Origin: Sedimenticola_A endophacoides | GTDB lineage: Bacteria > Pseudomonadota > Gammaproteobacteria > Chromatiales > Chromatiaceae | Direction: 5' to 3' | Length of the DNA stretch: 23,698 nucleotides | NCBI GenBank assembly: GCA_003062345.1 | Contig: PQCO01000170.1 | Coordinates: 1-23,698, forward strand | Notes under the pieces: generated by a model | Seen by the model: only the letters and a program-made list of their open reading frames with translations | Database searches by the model: none | Told to the model about the DNA's origin: nothing | Position numbers and translations under genes: made by a program | Shown here: one piece after another, positions 1 to 8,651 of the stretch | How the letters are laid out: each line of letters begins with the position of its first letter | Position numbering within the stretch: position 1 is the stretch's first letter

Positions 1-24
1 CAGGTAATTTGTGTGGGTACTCCG
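1..24 (-). other. 16S processing stem, 3' (trailer) arm
   Basis: Bases 1-24 are complementary to 1702-1725 in the 16S leader, with 23 Watson-Crick pairs and one G-U in the transcript. The two arms flank the mature 16S ends, as in the long RNase III stem that loops out pre-16S RNA in bacteria. The stem may continue beyond the window edge. Confidence 0.9.
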
Positions 25-47
25 AAAGCGCTTTGATCGGCTTTCTT

Positions 48-1591
<1,544 letters not shown>

Positions 1592-1701
1592 AAGTTTGAA
1601 CGGTCCCTTTTAAGATGGAACCAAATCTAGGCTCAACGAATCACTATCGTTTTGGAATTGATAGATGCTTCGTCGATATCTTTGGCCTTTCTCAGCCCTG
1701 A

Positions 1702-1725
1702 CGGAGCACCCACACAAATTACCTG
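1702..1725 (-). other. 16S processing stem, 5' (leader) arm
   Basis: This leader segment lies just downstream of boxA. It pairs with bases 1-24 across the whole 16S gene to form a 24-bp stem, the expected RNase III substrate for releasing pre-16S rRNA. The arm lies about 110 nt before the mature 5' end. Confidence 0.9.
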
Positions 1726-1730
1726 TCTGC

Positions 1731-1742
1731 TTGTTAAAGAGC
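1731..1742 (-). promoter_or_regulatory. rrn boxA antitermination site
   Basis: The minus strand reads GCTCTTTAACAA, identical to the core of the E. coli rrn boxA (TGCTCTTTAACAA). Known role: it binds NusB-NusE in the nascent RNA and loads the rRNA antitermination complex. Its position between the promoters and the processing stem is the standard one. Confidence 0.92.
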
Positions 1743-1772
1743 CGCCGAGCTTTCGCCCAGCGAAGACGTTCA

Positions 1773-1801
1773 ATTATGAACCGAACGCCCCGGATCGTCA
1801 A
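1773..1801 (-). promoter_or_regulatory. rrn P2 promoter
   Basis: The minus strand shows TTGACG (1796-1801), a 17-bp spacer and CATAAT (1773-1778), a near-consensus sigma-70 promoter about 95 bp downstream of P1. Tandem P1/P2 promoters ahead of boxA match the enterobacterial rrn arrangement. Confidence 0.85.
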
Positions 1802-1868
1802 TCTGTTTTTGCGATCCCGTTACGCCTGAGCGGGACTTCTGCCTCCCTCCCCGGCTAACGAGGCGCAA

Positions 1869-1896
1869 ATTATACGCGGTTACGTGGTATGCGCAA
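1869..1896 (-). promoter_or_regulatory. rrn P1 promoter with stringent-type discriminator
   Basis: The minus strand shows TTGCGC (1891-1896), a 16-bp spacer and a perfect TATAAT (1869-1874), followed by TTGCGCC. The short 16-bp spacer and GC-rich discriminator are features of E. coli rrn P1 promoters that make them sensitive to ppGpp and initiating NTP levels. An A6 tract just upstream of the -35 may act as a partial UP element. The start site is expected near 1861-1863. Together P1, P2 and boxA fill the otherwise gene-free stretch 1592-1950. Confidence 0.9.
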
Positions 1897-1950
1897 GCGT
1901 TTTTTCACCCACCGGGAAATATCCTGAAATCGACCCCGGCCGGTCGCCCA

Positions 1951-2838
1951 TCACTCCCCAGACTCGTACATATCGTCATCCTGAGCCTGCTTGCGGGCCA
2001 CCTCGGCATCCCTGCGCAGATCCCACACCTCCTGGCGTTTCTCTACCCGCTCCTCCCAGGCATTGGCGCGCTCGGGGATGGTGCGTTCACCGAAAAAGAC
2101 CTGGCGCATGAAACGTATCCCGAACTGCATCAGGGCCACATCCTCGGTTTCGAGCGCACGGTAGGCCCCCTCCTCCAGATCATAGGTGGCGCGAAACTGC
2201 TCGCTCATTACAAAACGGCGAAAACGGTCCATGTCGTAGGAGGCCATGAAAAAAAGCTGCAGAGTACTCTCAGGCAGATTACCCACCGACGGGCCGGCGG
2301 AACGCTTCTTCAGCTGAATGTCGAGCCAGTCCCGGTTGTAGCCGTCGTAATCAACAATACCGAGCTCCCTGCGATACTCGTTGATGGTCTGCACCTTAGG
2401 CTCCTTGTGCCCCATGCAGTGCTCTTCATTGATCATGAAGTAGTAGGCGGAATCGCTGGTCGCGTTGGCTTCCTTTACCGCCATATGCCCCAGGGGGTAG
2501 TAGCGGCAGGCGGTCGGCCGGTCTTCATAGATACTGCACCCTTCATCGGTAACGAACAGGCAGGCACTGCTGTCGTCGGTGCGCATCTTGATGCCGGGGA
2601 CACCATGCTGATCCATCTGATAAGGCACGGTGTGGGCCTTGAGAAACTCCCCCGAGCTCATCCCCAGGCGCCGTTTCATGCGGATCACATCATAGGGGGT
2701 CAGCGACAGATCGGCCTTCTTGCAGCAGGCGTTGAAGCAGGAGACCCCCTTGTGGCAATGAAACTGGATCTCGGTACCAAGCTCAAGCTTTTGTGGCGCC
2801 AGCTGGCTCTCAAAGGGAAGATCGAATTTATCACTCAT
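1951..2838 (-). CDS. YkgJ-family cysteine-cluster protein
   Basis: A 295-residue soluble protein with an N-terminal cysteine cluster: C28 and C34, then C38-C39 in CFNACC, then C93, C101 and C111 in CRYYP. This CxxxCxxCC-type arrangement is typical of the YkgJ (UPF0153) family, proposed to bind a metal or Fe-S centre; no reaction is established. The C-terminal half is charged and helical and ends in an acidic tail. I chose the ATG at 2838 because GGAGG sits at normal spacing; longer GTG-started readings would run back over hairpin and terminator sequence. It lies downstream of aprA on the same strand but beyond a strong terminator, so it is probably a separate transcript. Its neighbourhood suggests, but does not prove, a link to sulfur metabolism. 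Confidence 0.85.
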   Translation of the reverse strand: MSDKFDLPFESQLAPQKLELGTEIQFHCHKGVSCFNACCKKADLSLTPYDVIRMKRRLGMSSGEFLKAHTVPYQMDQHGVPGIKMRTDDSSACLFVTDEGCSIYEDRPTACRYYPLGHMAVKEANATSDSAYYFMINEEHCMGHKEPKVQTINEYRRELGIVDYDGYNRDWLDIQLKKRSAGPSVGNLPESTLQLFFMASYDMDRFRRFVMSEQFRATYDLEEGAYRALETEDVALMQFGIRFMRQVFFGERTIPERANAWEERVEKRQEVWDLRRDAEVARKQAQDDDMYESGE

Positions 2839-2850
2839 TTGCAACCTCCA

Positions 2851-2864
2851 GACCCGGTCGGGTC
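2851..2864 (-). repeat. Small inverted repeat abutting the ykgJ-type gene's SD
   Basis: GACCC and GGGTC arms separated by 4 nt lie immediately upstream of the GGAGG ribosome-binding site. In mRNA they would form a short GC hairpin that could modulate translation. Role unproven. Confidence 0.3.
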
Positions 2865-2923
2865 CGTATATTCGCTCGACAACCCCCGGGGTCGTCTGAT
2901 TGTAGCGTATCGATAAAGCGCCG

Positions 2924-2940
2924 GTCTCCAGCATGGAGAC
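2924..2940. repeat. 7-bp inverted repeat in the ykgJ-aprA gap
   Basis: GTCTCCA and TGGAGAC flank a 3-nt loop. No T-run follows on either strand, so it is not a typical terminator. It could be a 5' UTR hairpin or an operator for the cysteine-cluster gene. Confidence 0.35.
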
Positions 2941-3003
2941 AGACGCCAGGCACTTGGGAAAAAAAAACCGGTCACCCACCTTTCTTTCCCAGGCACCCGA
3001 GAG

Positions 3004-3040
3004 AAAAAAGGTCCGGACACCTCCCGGCGTCCGGACCTTT
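3004..3040 (-). terminator. Intrinsic terminator of aprBA
   Basis: Reading the minus strand, a perfect 12-bp stem (AAAGGTCCGGAC, 10-nt loop, GTCCGGACCTTT) is followed by a run of six T within and just after the right arm. It starts 26 bp after the aprA stop. The opposite direction has only three T, so it acts mainly on aprBA. Confidence 0.93.
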
Positions 3041-3066
3041 CAGCCTTTCGCTAGATCAAGTAGGGC

Positions 3067-5061
3067 TTACTTGAACAGCTTGGACTTGTCGACCAGATCG
3101 ACATGTGCGCGCTTGAAGCACTTGAAGGTCTTGGTCTCTTTGTCGTAGATGGAGTTCACGAAGCACTTCCAGTTCTCCTCGTCCACGAAGTTCTTGTCAG
3201 CACGGTAGTAAAAACCGGGATAACGGGACTCCTCACGGAACTGGATGTGTTTCATGTGAGCTTCCGCGGTCAGGATGCGGTGGTAGTTCTCCCACGCACG
3301 CAGCAGCTCGTGCAGATCCTTGGCACGCATCTTCAGGGCATCTTCCTTCAGATCCTGCAGTTTCTGCTCGGCAACGGCCAGCATGTGCTCGTTGGTGGTG
3401 TAGTAGGTGGCAATACCAGCAACGTACTCATCCATCGCCTTCTGCAGACGGAACTGCAGCATGCGCGGAGTGATGTAGTGGGGATTCACATCGATCGCGG
3501 TGGTGTAGTCCTTGTGCTCCAGGAAGGTGCGGACCGGACGATAGATCTCCTCGATCAGCTCATCCACGCTGGTATCCAGCTCAGGGGCGCGGTCCTTGTT
3601 GTCCATGACGTACTTGATCATGGACTTGGCGCACATGCGACCCTCGGCGTGGGAGCCGGAGGAGAACTTGTGGCCGGAAGCGCCCACGCCGTCACCAGCG
3701 GTGAACAGGCCGGCGACGGTGGTCATGCCGCGGTAGCCCCAGTGCCAACCTTTCGGCAGGTGCTCGGGCACGCCATCGGCGCTCTCGTCGGTGGGGGCAC
3801 CCACATCCTCGGGACCGGAGACCCAGATGCCGCAGCAGCCGGAGTGCGAGCCCAGCAGGTAGGGTTCGGTAGGCATCAGCTCGGAGTTCTTCTTCTCGGG
3901 CTCGATGTTTTCACCGGCCCAGATACCGCACTGGCCGACACACATGTCCAGGAAGTCCTCCCATGCCTCTGCCTCGAGATGCTTCACCTCGCGGGGGGAG
4001 AGGGTCTCGCGCAGGTTGGCGAGGGCGGTCACGGTATCCATCCAGATAGGACCACGACCTTCACGCATCTCCTTCAGCATCAGGTGGTTACGCAGACAGG
4101 AGGCGGGAACGGCGGCCTGACCGTAGGGAGGATAGTCGTCCAGCATATCCTTGTTGCGGGTCATGTAGGTCTCGCCGAAGGCGTTGGTGGCCTGGGACTT
4201 GAACAGCAGGAACCAGGCGCCCACAGGACCGTAACCGTCCTTGAAGCGGGTGGGAACGAAGCGGTTCTCCATCAGGGTCAGCTCGGCACCGGCCTCGGCG
4301 GCCATGGTGTAGGTAGAGCCGGCGTTCCAGACGGGGTACCAGGCACGGCCCTGACCCTCGCCCACGGAGCGGGGACGGAACAGGTTGACGCAGCCACCGG
4401 CGGCCAGCAGGATGGCCTTCGCCTTGTAGACGTACAGCTTGTGCTCACGCACGGAGAAACCGACCGCACCGGCGATGCGGTTGGGATCGTTCTTGTCGTT
4501 GACCAGCTTGACGATGAAGACGCGCTCCTGGATGTTGTCCATGCCCAGGGCCTTCTTGGCGGCCTCGGCGACGATCCACTTGTAGGACTCACCGTTGATC
4601 ATGATCTGCCACTTGCCGGAACGCACGGGCTTGCCGCCGTCCTTCAGGGAGGCCATACCCTTGGAGCCGTCGTAACGCTCGCCGTTCTCGTCGGTCTTCC
4701 AGATCGGCAGACCCCACTCCTCGAACAGGTGCACGGACTCGTCGACGTGGCGACCCAGGTCGTAGGCCAGGTCGTCGCGGGTAATACCCATCAGGTCGTT
4801 GGAGACCATGCGCGCGTAATCGGCGGGGTCCTGCTCGGGACCGATATAGGTGTTGATGGCGGACAGGCCCTGGGCGACGGCGCCGGAGCGGTCCAGAGCG
4901 GCCTTGTCGACCAGCTTCACACTGATATCCACGCCTTCTTTCTTGGCGGCTTCCAGCCAGGGTCCGATCTCGTAAGCGGTGCCGCAGCAAGCCATACCAC
5001 CACCGATGAGGAGGATATCTACCTCTTCTTCGATGACATCAGGATTTCCGAATTCAGCCAT
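3067..5061 (-). CDS. aprA: Adenylylsulfate (APS) reductase, alpha subunit
   Basis: The flavoprotein subunit of dissimilatory APS reductase. In sulfur oxidisers it works in reverse, joining sulfite to AMP to make APS in the cytoplasm, with electrons leaving through AprB. The 664-residue length is normal. The N-terminus carries the FAD-binding GGGMACC (20-26), followed by family blocks such as RSGAVAQGLSAINTY, AAGGCVNLFRPRS and SGSHAEGRMCAKS. ATG at 5061 is preceded by GAGGAA. The gene follows aprB after 56 bp and ends just before a strong terminator, giving an aprBA transcript. Direction of catalysis is inferred from the gammaproteobacterial setting; sulfate reducers use the same family. No sat, aprM or qmo gene is visible nearby. 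Confidence 0.97.
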   Translation of the reverse strand: MAEFGNPDVIEEEVDILLIGGGMACCGTAYEIGPWLEAAKKEGVDISVKLVDKAALDRSGAVAQGLSAINTYIGPEQDPADYARMVSNDLMGITRDDLAYDLGRHVDESVHLFEEWGLPIWKTDENGERYDGSKGMASLKDGGKPVRSGKWQIMINGESYKWIVAEAAKKALGMDNIQERVFIVKLVNDKNDPNRIAGAVGFSVREHKLYVYKAKAILLAAGGCVNLFRPRSVGEGQGRAWYPVWNAGSTYTMAAEAGAELTLMENRFVPTRFKDGYGPVGAWFLLFKSQATNAFGETYMTRNKDMLDDYPPYGQAAVPASCLRNHLMLKEMREGRGPIWMDTVTALANLRETLSPREVKHLEAEAWEDFLDMCVGQCGIWAGENIEPEKKNSELMPTEPYLLGSHSGCCGIWVSGPEDVGAPTDESADGVPEHLPKGWHWGYRGMTTVAGLFTAGDGVGASGHKFSSGSHAEGRMCAKSMIKYVMDNKDRAPELDTSVDELIEEIYRPVRTFLEHKDYTTAIDVNPHYITPRMLQFRLQKAMDEYVAGIATYYTTNEHMLAVAEQKLQDLKEDALKMRAKDLHELLRAWENYHRILTAEAHMKHIQFREESRYPGFYYRADKNFVDEENWKCFVNSIYDKETKTFKCFKRAHVDLVDKSKLFK

Positions 5062-5118
5062 TTGAATTTCCTCTAAATTAATTCGTATTCAGTTCTTCAG
5101 TTGACGGGCGGGCCGCGC

Positions 5119-5592
5119 TTACTTGCAGATCAGCTCGGCGGGGTTGCCCTCGCGGTAGCCGTTCTGCTCGTTGTGATTGAAGAAACCTGGCTTGCCGATG
5201 TTGGCCATGTCCGCCTCGGCCTTGCCACCGTAGGGATCGATGGAGCCTTCCGGGGTGGTGCGAATGGGGAACTTGAAGCGCTTCATGGTGCCGTTGCGGA
5301 ACTTGATGGTCCACATGATGGAATCGGTGCCACGCAGAGGCTGCACGGAGCCACCCAGGGGCACGATGTCGGCATAGGGACGCGCTTCGATCGCCTGCTG
5401 AGGGCAGATCTTGATGCAGGAGTAGCACTCCCAGCACTGCTCGGGCTCCTGGTTGAAGGACTTCATTGCATGACCAGTTTCAGACCCATCCATATCGAGC
5501 TTCATCAGGTTATGCGGGCAGATGTACATGCAAGCGGTCTTGTCTTGACCCTTGCAGCCATCACACTTATCGGTACGCACAAAACTTGGCAT
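5119..5592 (-). CDS. aprB: Adenylylsulfate (APS) reductase, beta subunit
   Basis: The iron-sulfur electron-transfer subunit that pairs with AprA. Of 157 residues, the first 70 form a two-[4Fe-4S] ferredoxin module: cysteines 10, 13, 21 and 25 (CDGCKGQDKTACMYIC) and 53, 56, 59 and 63 (CWECYSCIKIC). The larger spacing in the first set is typical of AprB. The C-terminal half is the beta-rich part and tail that wraps AprA in known structures. ATG at 5592 has AGGAG at good spacing, and aprB precedes aprA, the usual order. A 14-bp palindrome touches the ribosome-binding site, and a sigma-54-like element lies about 240 bp upstream, so regulation may differ from constitutive expression. Confidence 0.97.
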   Translation of the reverse strand: MPSFVRTDKCDGCKGQDKTACMYICPHNLMKLDMDGSETGHAMKSFNQEPEQCWECYSCIKICPQQAIEARPYADIVPLGGSVQPLRGTDSIMWTIKFRNGTMKRFKFPIRTTPEGSIDPYGGKAEADMANIGKPGFFNHNEQNGYREGNPAELICK

Positions 5593-5612
5593 GGTGCTTA
5601 TCTCCTAAAAAT

Positions 5613-5626
5613 TTCACTGCAGTGAA
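5613..5626. promoter_or_regulatory. 14-bp perfect palindrome next to aprB SD
   Basis: TTCACTGCAGTGAA is a perfect dyad whose inner end lies 6 bp from the aprB AGGAG. It could be an operator for a dimeric repressor, or an mRNA structure near the ribosome-binding site. No regulator family is assigned. Confidence 0.5.
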
Positions 5627-5833
5627 TAGTTCGCCACGGCCCGGCCGAGGTGAAAATAAATCCCGGTTTGCCAGCCGGTTTTTATTAAATTCTTTTAAGT
5701 AATTCTAAAGGTCCTGGAGCCGGTCGCCGCTCGCGCCGCGTCCGCTCGGCTGCCTGTGGCCGATCGGTACAGAGCGCGAGACAGAGGCGCAGACAAGCGA
5801 ACGGCCCATAACAGGGGGATCAAACATAAAGAG
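5627..5833. other. Gene-free part of the aprB / thioredoxin-HEAT divergent region
   Basis: Part of the 516-bp stretch (5593-6108) without a supported gene. An AT-rich patch lies near 5680-5710, embedded in GC-rich DNA. No convincing sigma-70 promoter was found toward aprB. Between about 5860 and 6100 I saw only a moderately AT-rich segment (5855-5890) and GC-rich DNA; reading frames there lack a ribosome-binding site or family resemblance. Confidence 0.5.
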
Positions 5834-5834
5834 T

Positions 5835-5853
5835 TGGCAGGAAAAGTGCCAAA
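5835..5853 (-). promoter_or_regulatory. Candidate sigma-54 (-24/-12) promoter upstream of aprBA
   Basis: The minus strand reads TTTGGCACTTTTCCTGCCA. TTGGCAC matches the sigma-54 -24 consensus, and CTGC (TTGC consensus) follows at exactly the required distance: GG to GC, 12 bp between first Gs. A start near 5825 would give a leader of about 230 nt to aprB. The site is also an inverted repeat (TTGGCA, 7-nt gap, TGCCAA), so the plus strand has a weaker -24/-12 match pointing at the operon beginning at 6109. No enhancer site was identified with confidence. Confidence 0.5.
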
Positions 5854-6108
5854 CAATACTTTTGGTTACTCCATAAATTTACCTTATTGGGTGAGCTTTC
5901 CAAACCCCCCGTATCGCGCCATCCGGAACACCGCATCGCCAGGAACGATCGGTCGCGGCGGAGCGATCCCCGGCTGACCGCACGCACCGAATCCCCCTCC
6001 AGGGCGGCCCGGCACACCCGAAAAACGCTGGCCGCACCCCACGCGAAACCATAAAATCCCTTTTGCCAGAAAACAAACACCACAATCGCCGCCACCCCAG
6101 GAGCCACC

Positions 6109-6765
6109 ATGTCACCCCCTCCCAGCGCCCTGCTCTTCACTGCACCGGGCTGCCCCCACTGCCCCAGCGTCAAGCGTCACCTGCAGCGGCTGCACGCAGA
6201 GGGGCGGCTCGCCGCCCTGGTGCTGGCGGACGCCGCGACCGAGCCCGAACGCGCCGCCGAGCTGGGGGTGCGCTCAGTCCCCTGGGTGCGCATCGGCCGC
6301 TTCGAAGTCACCGGAAATCAAAGCTATGGCGAGCTGTTGCGCTGGGTTGAGGAGGCCGAATCCGGGGCGGGCACCTCCCTCTACTACGGCCACCTGCTCG
6401 AAAACCGGGGACTGGAGCAGGTAACCTCCCTGATCCGCGAACGCCCCGGGACCCTGCTCGACCTGCTCCCCCTGATGGAGAGCCCCGACACCCCGATGGC
6501 GACACGCATCGGCATCGGAGCGGTCTTCGAGGAGCTGGCCGGTGACGGCCTGCTCGACCCCATCGCACCGGAGCTGATCGCCCTCACCCGCTCCCCCGAG
6601 GTCCGAATCCGGGCCGACGCCAGCCACTACCTCGGCCTGACCCGCCACCGTGATGCACTTGGCGCACTGCGCCCCCTGCTAGACGACCCTCACCCCGATG
6701 TGCGCGAGATCGCCATGGAATCGATCGCTATCCTGGAGGCGGCCGCGGGGAGTGACCCATCATGA
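6109..6765 (+). CDS. Thioredoxin-fold / HEAT-repeat fusion protein
   Basis: A 218-residue soluble protein. Residues 6-80 form a glutaredoxin/thioredoxin fold with a CPHC redox motif (C15, C18) and the cis-proline segment SVPW (P58). Residues 95-210 are paired helices of HEAT-like type, with DASHYLGLTRHRDALGALRP and DDPHPDVREIAMESIAIL as the clearest repeats. Fold and motifs suggest a dithiol redox role on a partner held by the HEAT part; the substrate is unknown. ATG at 6109 follows GGAG. Its stop overlaps the next ATG by 4 nt, so it leads a translationally coupled operon. A cytoplasmic location is inferred because no signal peptide is present. Confidence 0.82.
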   Translation: MSPPPSALLFTAPGCPHCPSVKRHLQRLHAEGRLAALVLADAATEPERAAELGVRSVPWVRIGRFEVTGNQSYGELLRWVEEAESGAGTSLYYGHLLENRGLEQVTSLIRERPGTLLDLLPLMESPDTPMATRIGIGAVFEELAGDGLLDPIAPELIALTRSPEVRIRADASHYLGLTRHRDALGALRPLLDDPHPDVREIAMESIAILEAAAGSDPS

Positions 6766-7328
6766 GCCGTCTGCCCGAGCGACACCAACAGGTCATCACC
6801 CTGCACGCCGCCTTTATCAATCAGGTGGTGCGGCTGAGCCAGAACAGCGCCGAGCGGGCGCACTTCGAACAACTGCTCAGCGGCGCCGAGGCCAACGGCT
6901 GGGGGAACCTGGTGCGCGCCATCCGCCAGATCACCGCCGGGCGGCGCGACACCGGGGCCCTCCAGGGACTCGACGAGGAGGACCGGGTGATCGCCGAGGC
7001 GATCCTGCGCGGTCTGCAGAACCCCGCCACCCTTCCAGACCCCAACGCCCGCCCCGACCCCGCACTCGCCGCACCGGGCCTCGCCGGCATGATCCGCGCC
7101 GCCGCCAGTGGCGACATCAAGGCGCTGACGCTGATCTCCGACATGGCCCAACAGATGAGCCGCGCGGGCGGCCCGATGGCTCGCCTGGCAGCGGCAATCC
7201 GCCCCCTGATCAACGGCGAACGCGATCCCCGCAAGCTGTGCCGGGGAATGAACAGCCAGACCGAGCAGGTGGTGCTGGACATTATCGAAGAGCTGGAGCG
7301 CCCGGCACGCCAGGGGCAACCGCAGTGA
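6762..7328 (+). CDS. Unrecognised helical protein, operon partner
   Basis: A 188-residue soluble protein with no family I can name. It is mostly predicted helix: an N-terminal helical part (1-90), a Pro/Ala-rich linker around 86-107 (PDPNARPDPALAAPG), then a second helical part (108-180). It has one Cys (CRGMN) and no membrane segment or signal peptide. It overlaps the thioredoxin-HEAT gene by ATGA and the DUF423 gene by GTGA, so all are probably made together in fixed ratio. Codon and base use match its neighbours, arguing for a real gene over the reverse-strand reading. A scaffold or chaperone-like partner of the thioredoxin protein is only a guess. Confidence 0.75.
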   Translation: MSRLPERHQQVITLHAAFINQVVRLSQNSAERAHFEQLLSGAEANGWGNLVRAIRQITAGRRDTGALQGLDEEDRVIAEAILRGLQNPATLPDPNARPDPALAAPGLAGMIRAAASGDIKALTLISDMAQQMSRAGGPMARLAAAIRPLINGERDPRKLCRGMNSQTEQVVLDIIEELERPARQGQPQ

Positions 7329-7726
7329 GCCGACGCCTGCTGACCCTGGGCGCGGCCAACGGCCTGCTGAGTGTGCTCCTGGGGGCGTTCGGCGCCCATG
7401 TCCTGCGCGCGCGGCTCGACCTCTACCACTACGAGGTATATCAAACCGCCGCCCACTACCAGGGGCTGCACGCCCTGGCGCTGCTCGCCACCGGACTCCT
7501 GGCGTTGCACCTGGATTCACGCTGGCTCGGCCGCGCAGGATGGTTTTTCAGCACGGGCCTGCTACTGTTCTGCGGCAGCCTCTACCTGCTGGCGCTGTTC
7601 TCCGCCCACCCCCTGGGGCTGATCACCCCGCTGGGCGGCTTGCTGTTGCTGGCTGGCTGGGGCGCCCTGCTCGGCGCCGTCCGCGGCGGCGCTCCCCGCC
7701 AGGCGCGCGACGCCACCGGCGAATGA
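7325..7726 (+). CDS. DUF423 (YgdD-type) inner-membrane protein
   Basis: A small 133-residue integral membrane protein with about four hydrophobic helices. The family signature GAFGAHVLRARL lies at residues 20-31, followed by YQTAAHYQGLHALALL. Members of the DUF423/YgdD family have no settled function. The start is GTG at 7325, overlapping the preceding stop as GTGA; no ATG precedes the conserved N-terminus, which begins at this codon. It ends overlapping the next ATG by 4 nt. The membership call is strong; the role is unknown. Confidence 0.88.
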   Translation: MSRRLLTLGAANGLLSVLLGAFGAHVLRARLDLYHYEVYQTAAHYQGLHALALLATGLLALHLDSRWLGRAGWFFSTGLLLFCGSLYLLALFSAHPLGLITPLGGLLLLAGWGALLGAVRGGAPRQARDATGE

Positions 7727-8157
7727 GCGGCAGCGCCCTCGCCCTCTGGGGACTCTTCACCTCCAGCCTCCTCGCATCCACCCTGCTGCCCGGCGGATCC
7801 GAGGCGGTGCTCGCCTACACCGCGGCGCAACAATCCGCGCCACCGCTCCTGCTGTGGCTCGCCGCCACCCTGGGCAACACCCTTGGCGGGCTGACCAGTT
7901 GGGGCATCGGCTGGTGGTTGCTGCGCCGCTTCCCCGGGCGCGGGCTGCAACGGCCCGGACACCGCCGAGCACTGGAGCGCATCCGCCGCCACGGCAGCCC
8001 GCTGCTGCTGCTCTCCTGGCTCCCGGTGGTGGGAGACCCCCTCTGCCTCGCCGCGGGCTGGAGCGGTATCCGGCTGCTGCCCGCGCTGCTGTTCATCGCC
8101 CTCGGCAAAGGCGTGCGCTACGCCCTGCTGCTGGCCGTGGTGCCGACTACCGCCTAA
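7723..8157 (+). CDS. YqaA-family (VTT/DedA-like) membrane protein
   Basis: A 144-residue membrane protein resembling YqaA, a short relative of the DedA/VTT superfamily. The N-terminal LWGLFTSSLLASTLLPGGSE, then GNTLGGLTSWGIGWWLLRRF, and PVVGDPLCLAAGW are the family blocks. VTT proteins are associated with lipid scrambling or undecaprenyl-phosphate flipping; for YqaA itself the activity is not established. ATG at 7723 overlaps the DUF423 stop (ATGA), making it the last gene of a four-gene operon. A short inverted repeat at 8191-8211 follows but has no T-run, so a terminator is not clear. Confidence 0.85.
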   Translation: MSGSALALWGLFTSSLLASTLLPGGSEAVLAYTAAQQSAPPLLLWLAATLGNTLGGLTSWGIGWWLLRRFPGRGLQRPGHRRALERIRRHGSPLLLLSWLPVVGDPLCLAAGWSGIRLLPALLFIALGKGVRYALLLAVVPTTA

Positions 8158-8190
8158 ACCCCGACCTCAGACAAATCGATCGCCATTCCT

Positions 8191-8211
8191 TCGGGCTTTC
8201 GGGCCGCCCGA
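8191..8211. repeat. Inverted repeat after the four-gene operon
   Basis: TCGGGC and GCCCGA flank 9 nt, between the convergent ends of the YqaA-like gene and the small secreted protein gene. It could form a hairpin that limits read-through, but no T-tract is present on either side. Confidence 0.3.
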
Positions 8212-8263
8212 GCGCACCGCAAGCACGACCAGACGGCCCCTACACACGGGAACCCCGCGCGAC

Positions 8264-8617
8264 TCAGCCGCGCCTACCGCCACGCCGATCCCAGTGACTG
8301 CGGGGCGCGACGCCACGCATCTCCCCGACACGCCGCTGCGCCCGCCGCAACGCCTTCCACAGCGTCTCCAGCTCGGCCCGGCTCACCTGCCCATCGGCGA
8401 CGATACGCCGCTGCACCTTGCGCAGATGCCGCTGCTGGCGCTCCAGACGCCGCACCTCCCTGGCGCTCAACAGATCCCGGGCACCTCCGTGCCGAACCAG
8501 CTGTTGCTGGTGTAGCGGGGCGTGGACGGGGACACCCCGGTAGTGCCCCGCCAACGCCGCCTGGGACAACCCCACACCCGCCATGACAACCAACACACCT
8601 GCAATCAAACGTCTCAT
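8264..8617 (-). CDS. Small secreted basic helical protein
   Basis: A 117-residue protein with a clear Sec signal peptide: MRRLIAG, a hydrophobic core, and a likely cut after AALA at residue 23. The mature part is Arg-rich and helical, with LLSAREVRRLERQQRHLRKV and VADGQVSRAELETLWKALRR. This recalls small periplasmic proteins whose Asp-Gly-containing helix pairs look EF-hand-like, but a functional family is not certain. ATG at 8617 is preceded by AGGAGG. A competing longer frame on the same strand lacks a signal peptide and good initiation, and was set aside. A tandem 11-bp-spaced repeat upstream suggests control by an OmpR-type regulator. Confidence 0.75.
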   Translation of the reverse strand: MRRLIAGVLVVMAGVGLSQAALAGHYRGVPVHAPLHQQQLVRHGGARDLLSAREVRRLERQQRHLRKVQRRIVADGQVSRAELETLWKALRRAQRRVGEMRGVAPRSHWDRRGGRRG

Positions 8618-8651
8618 GACCCACCTCCTGTTTTCTCATCAATGTGCCTTC

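Noticed and set aside
1610..1858. Short open frames on both strands in the rrn leader
   Set aside because: The region is explained by rrn promoters, boxA and the processing stem; the frames resemble no protein.
3103..5076. A 657-codon open frame on the plus strand opposite aprA
   Set aside because: It mirrors the strong codon bias of aprA, has a low-complexity Gly/Val/His-rich product and no family resemblance; aprA is certain.
5820..6173. A 117-codon minus-strand frame with a hydrophobic stretch between aprB and the thioredoxin-HEAT gene
   Set aside because: It overlaps the 5' end of the better supported plus-strand gene, has no ribosome-binding site and no recognisable family.
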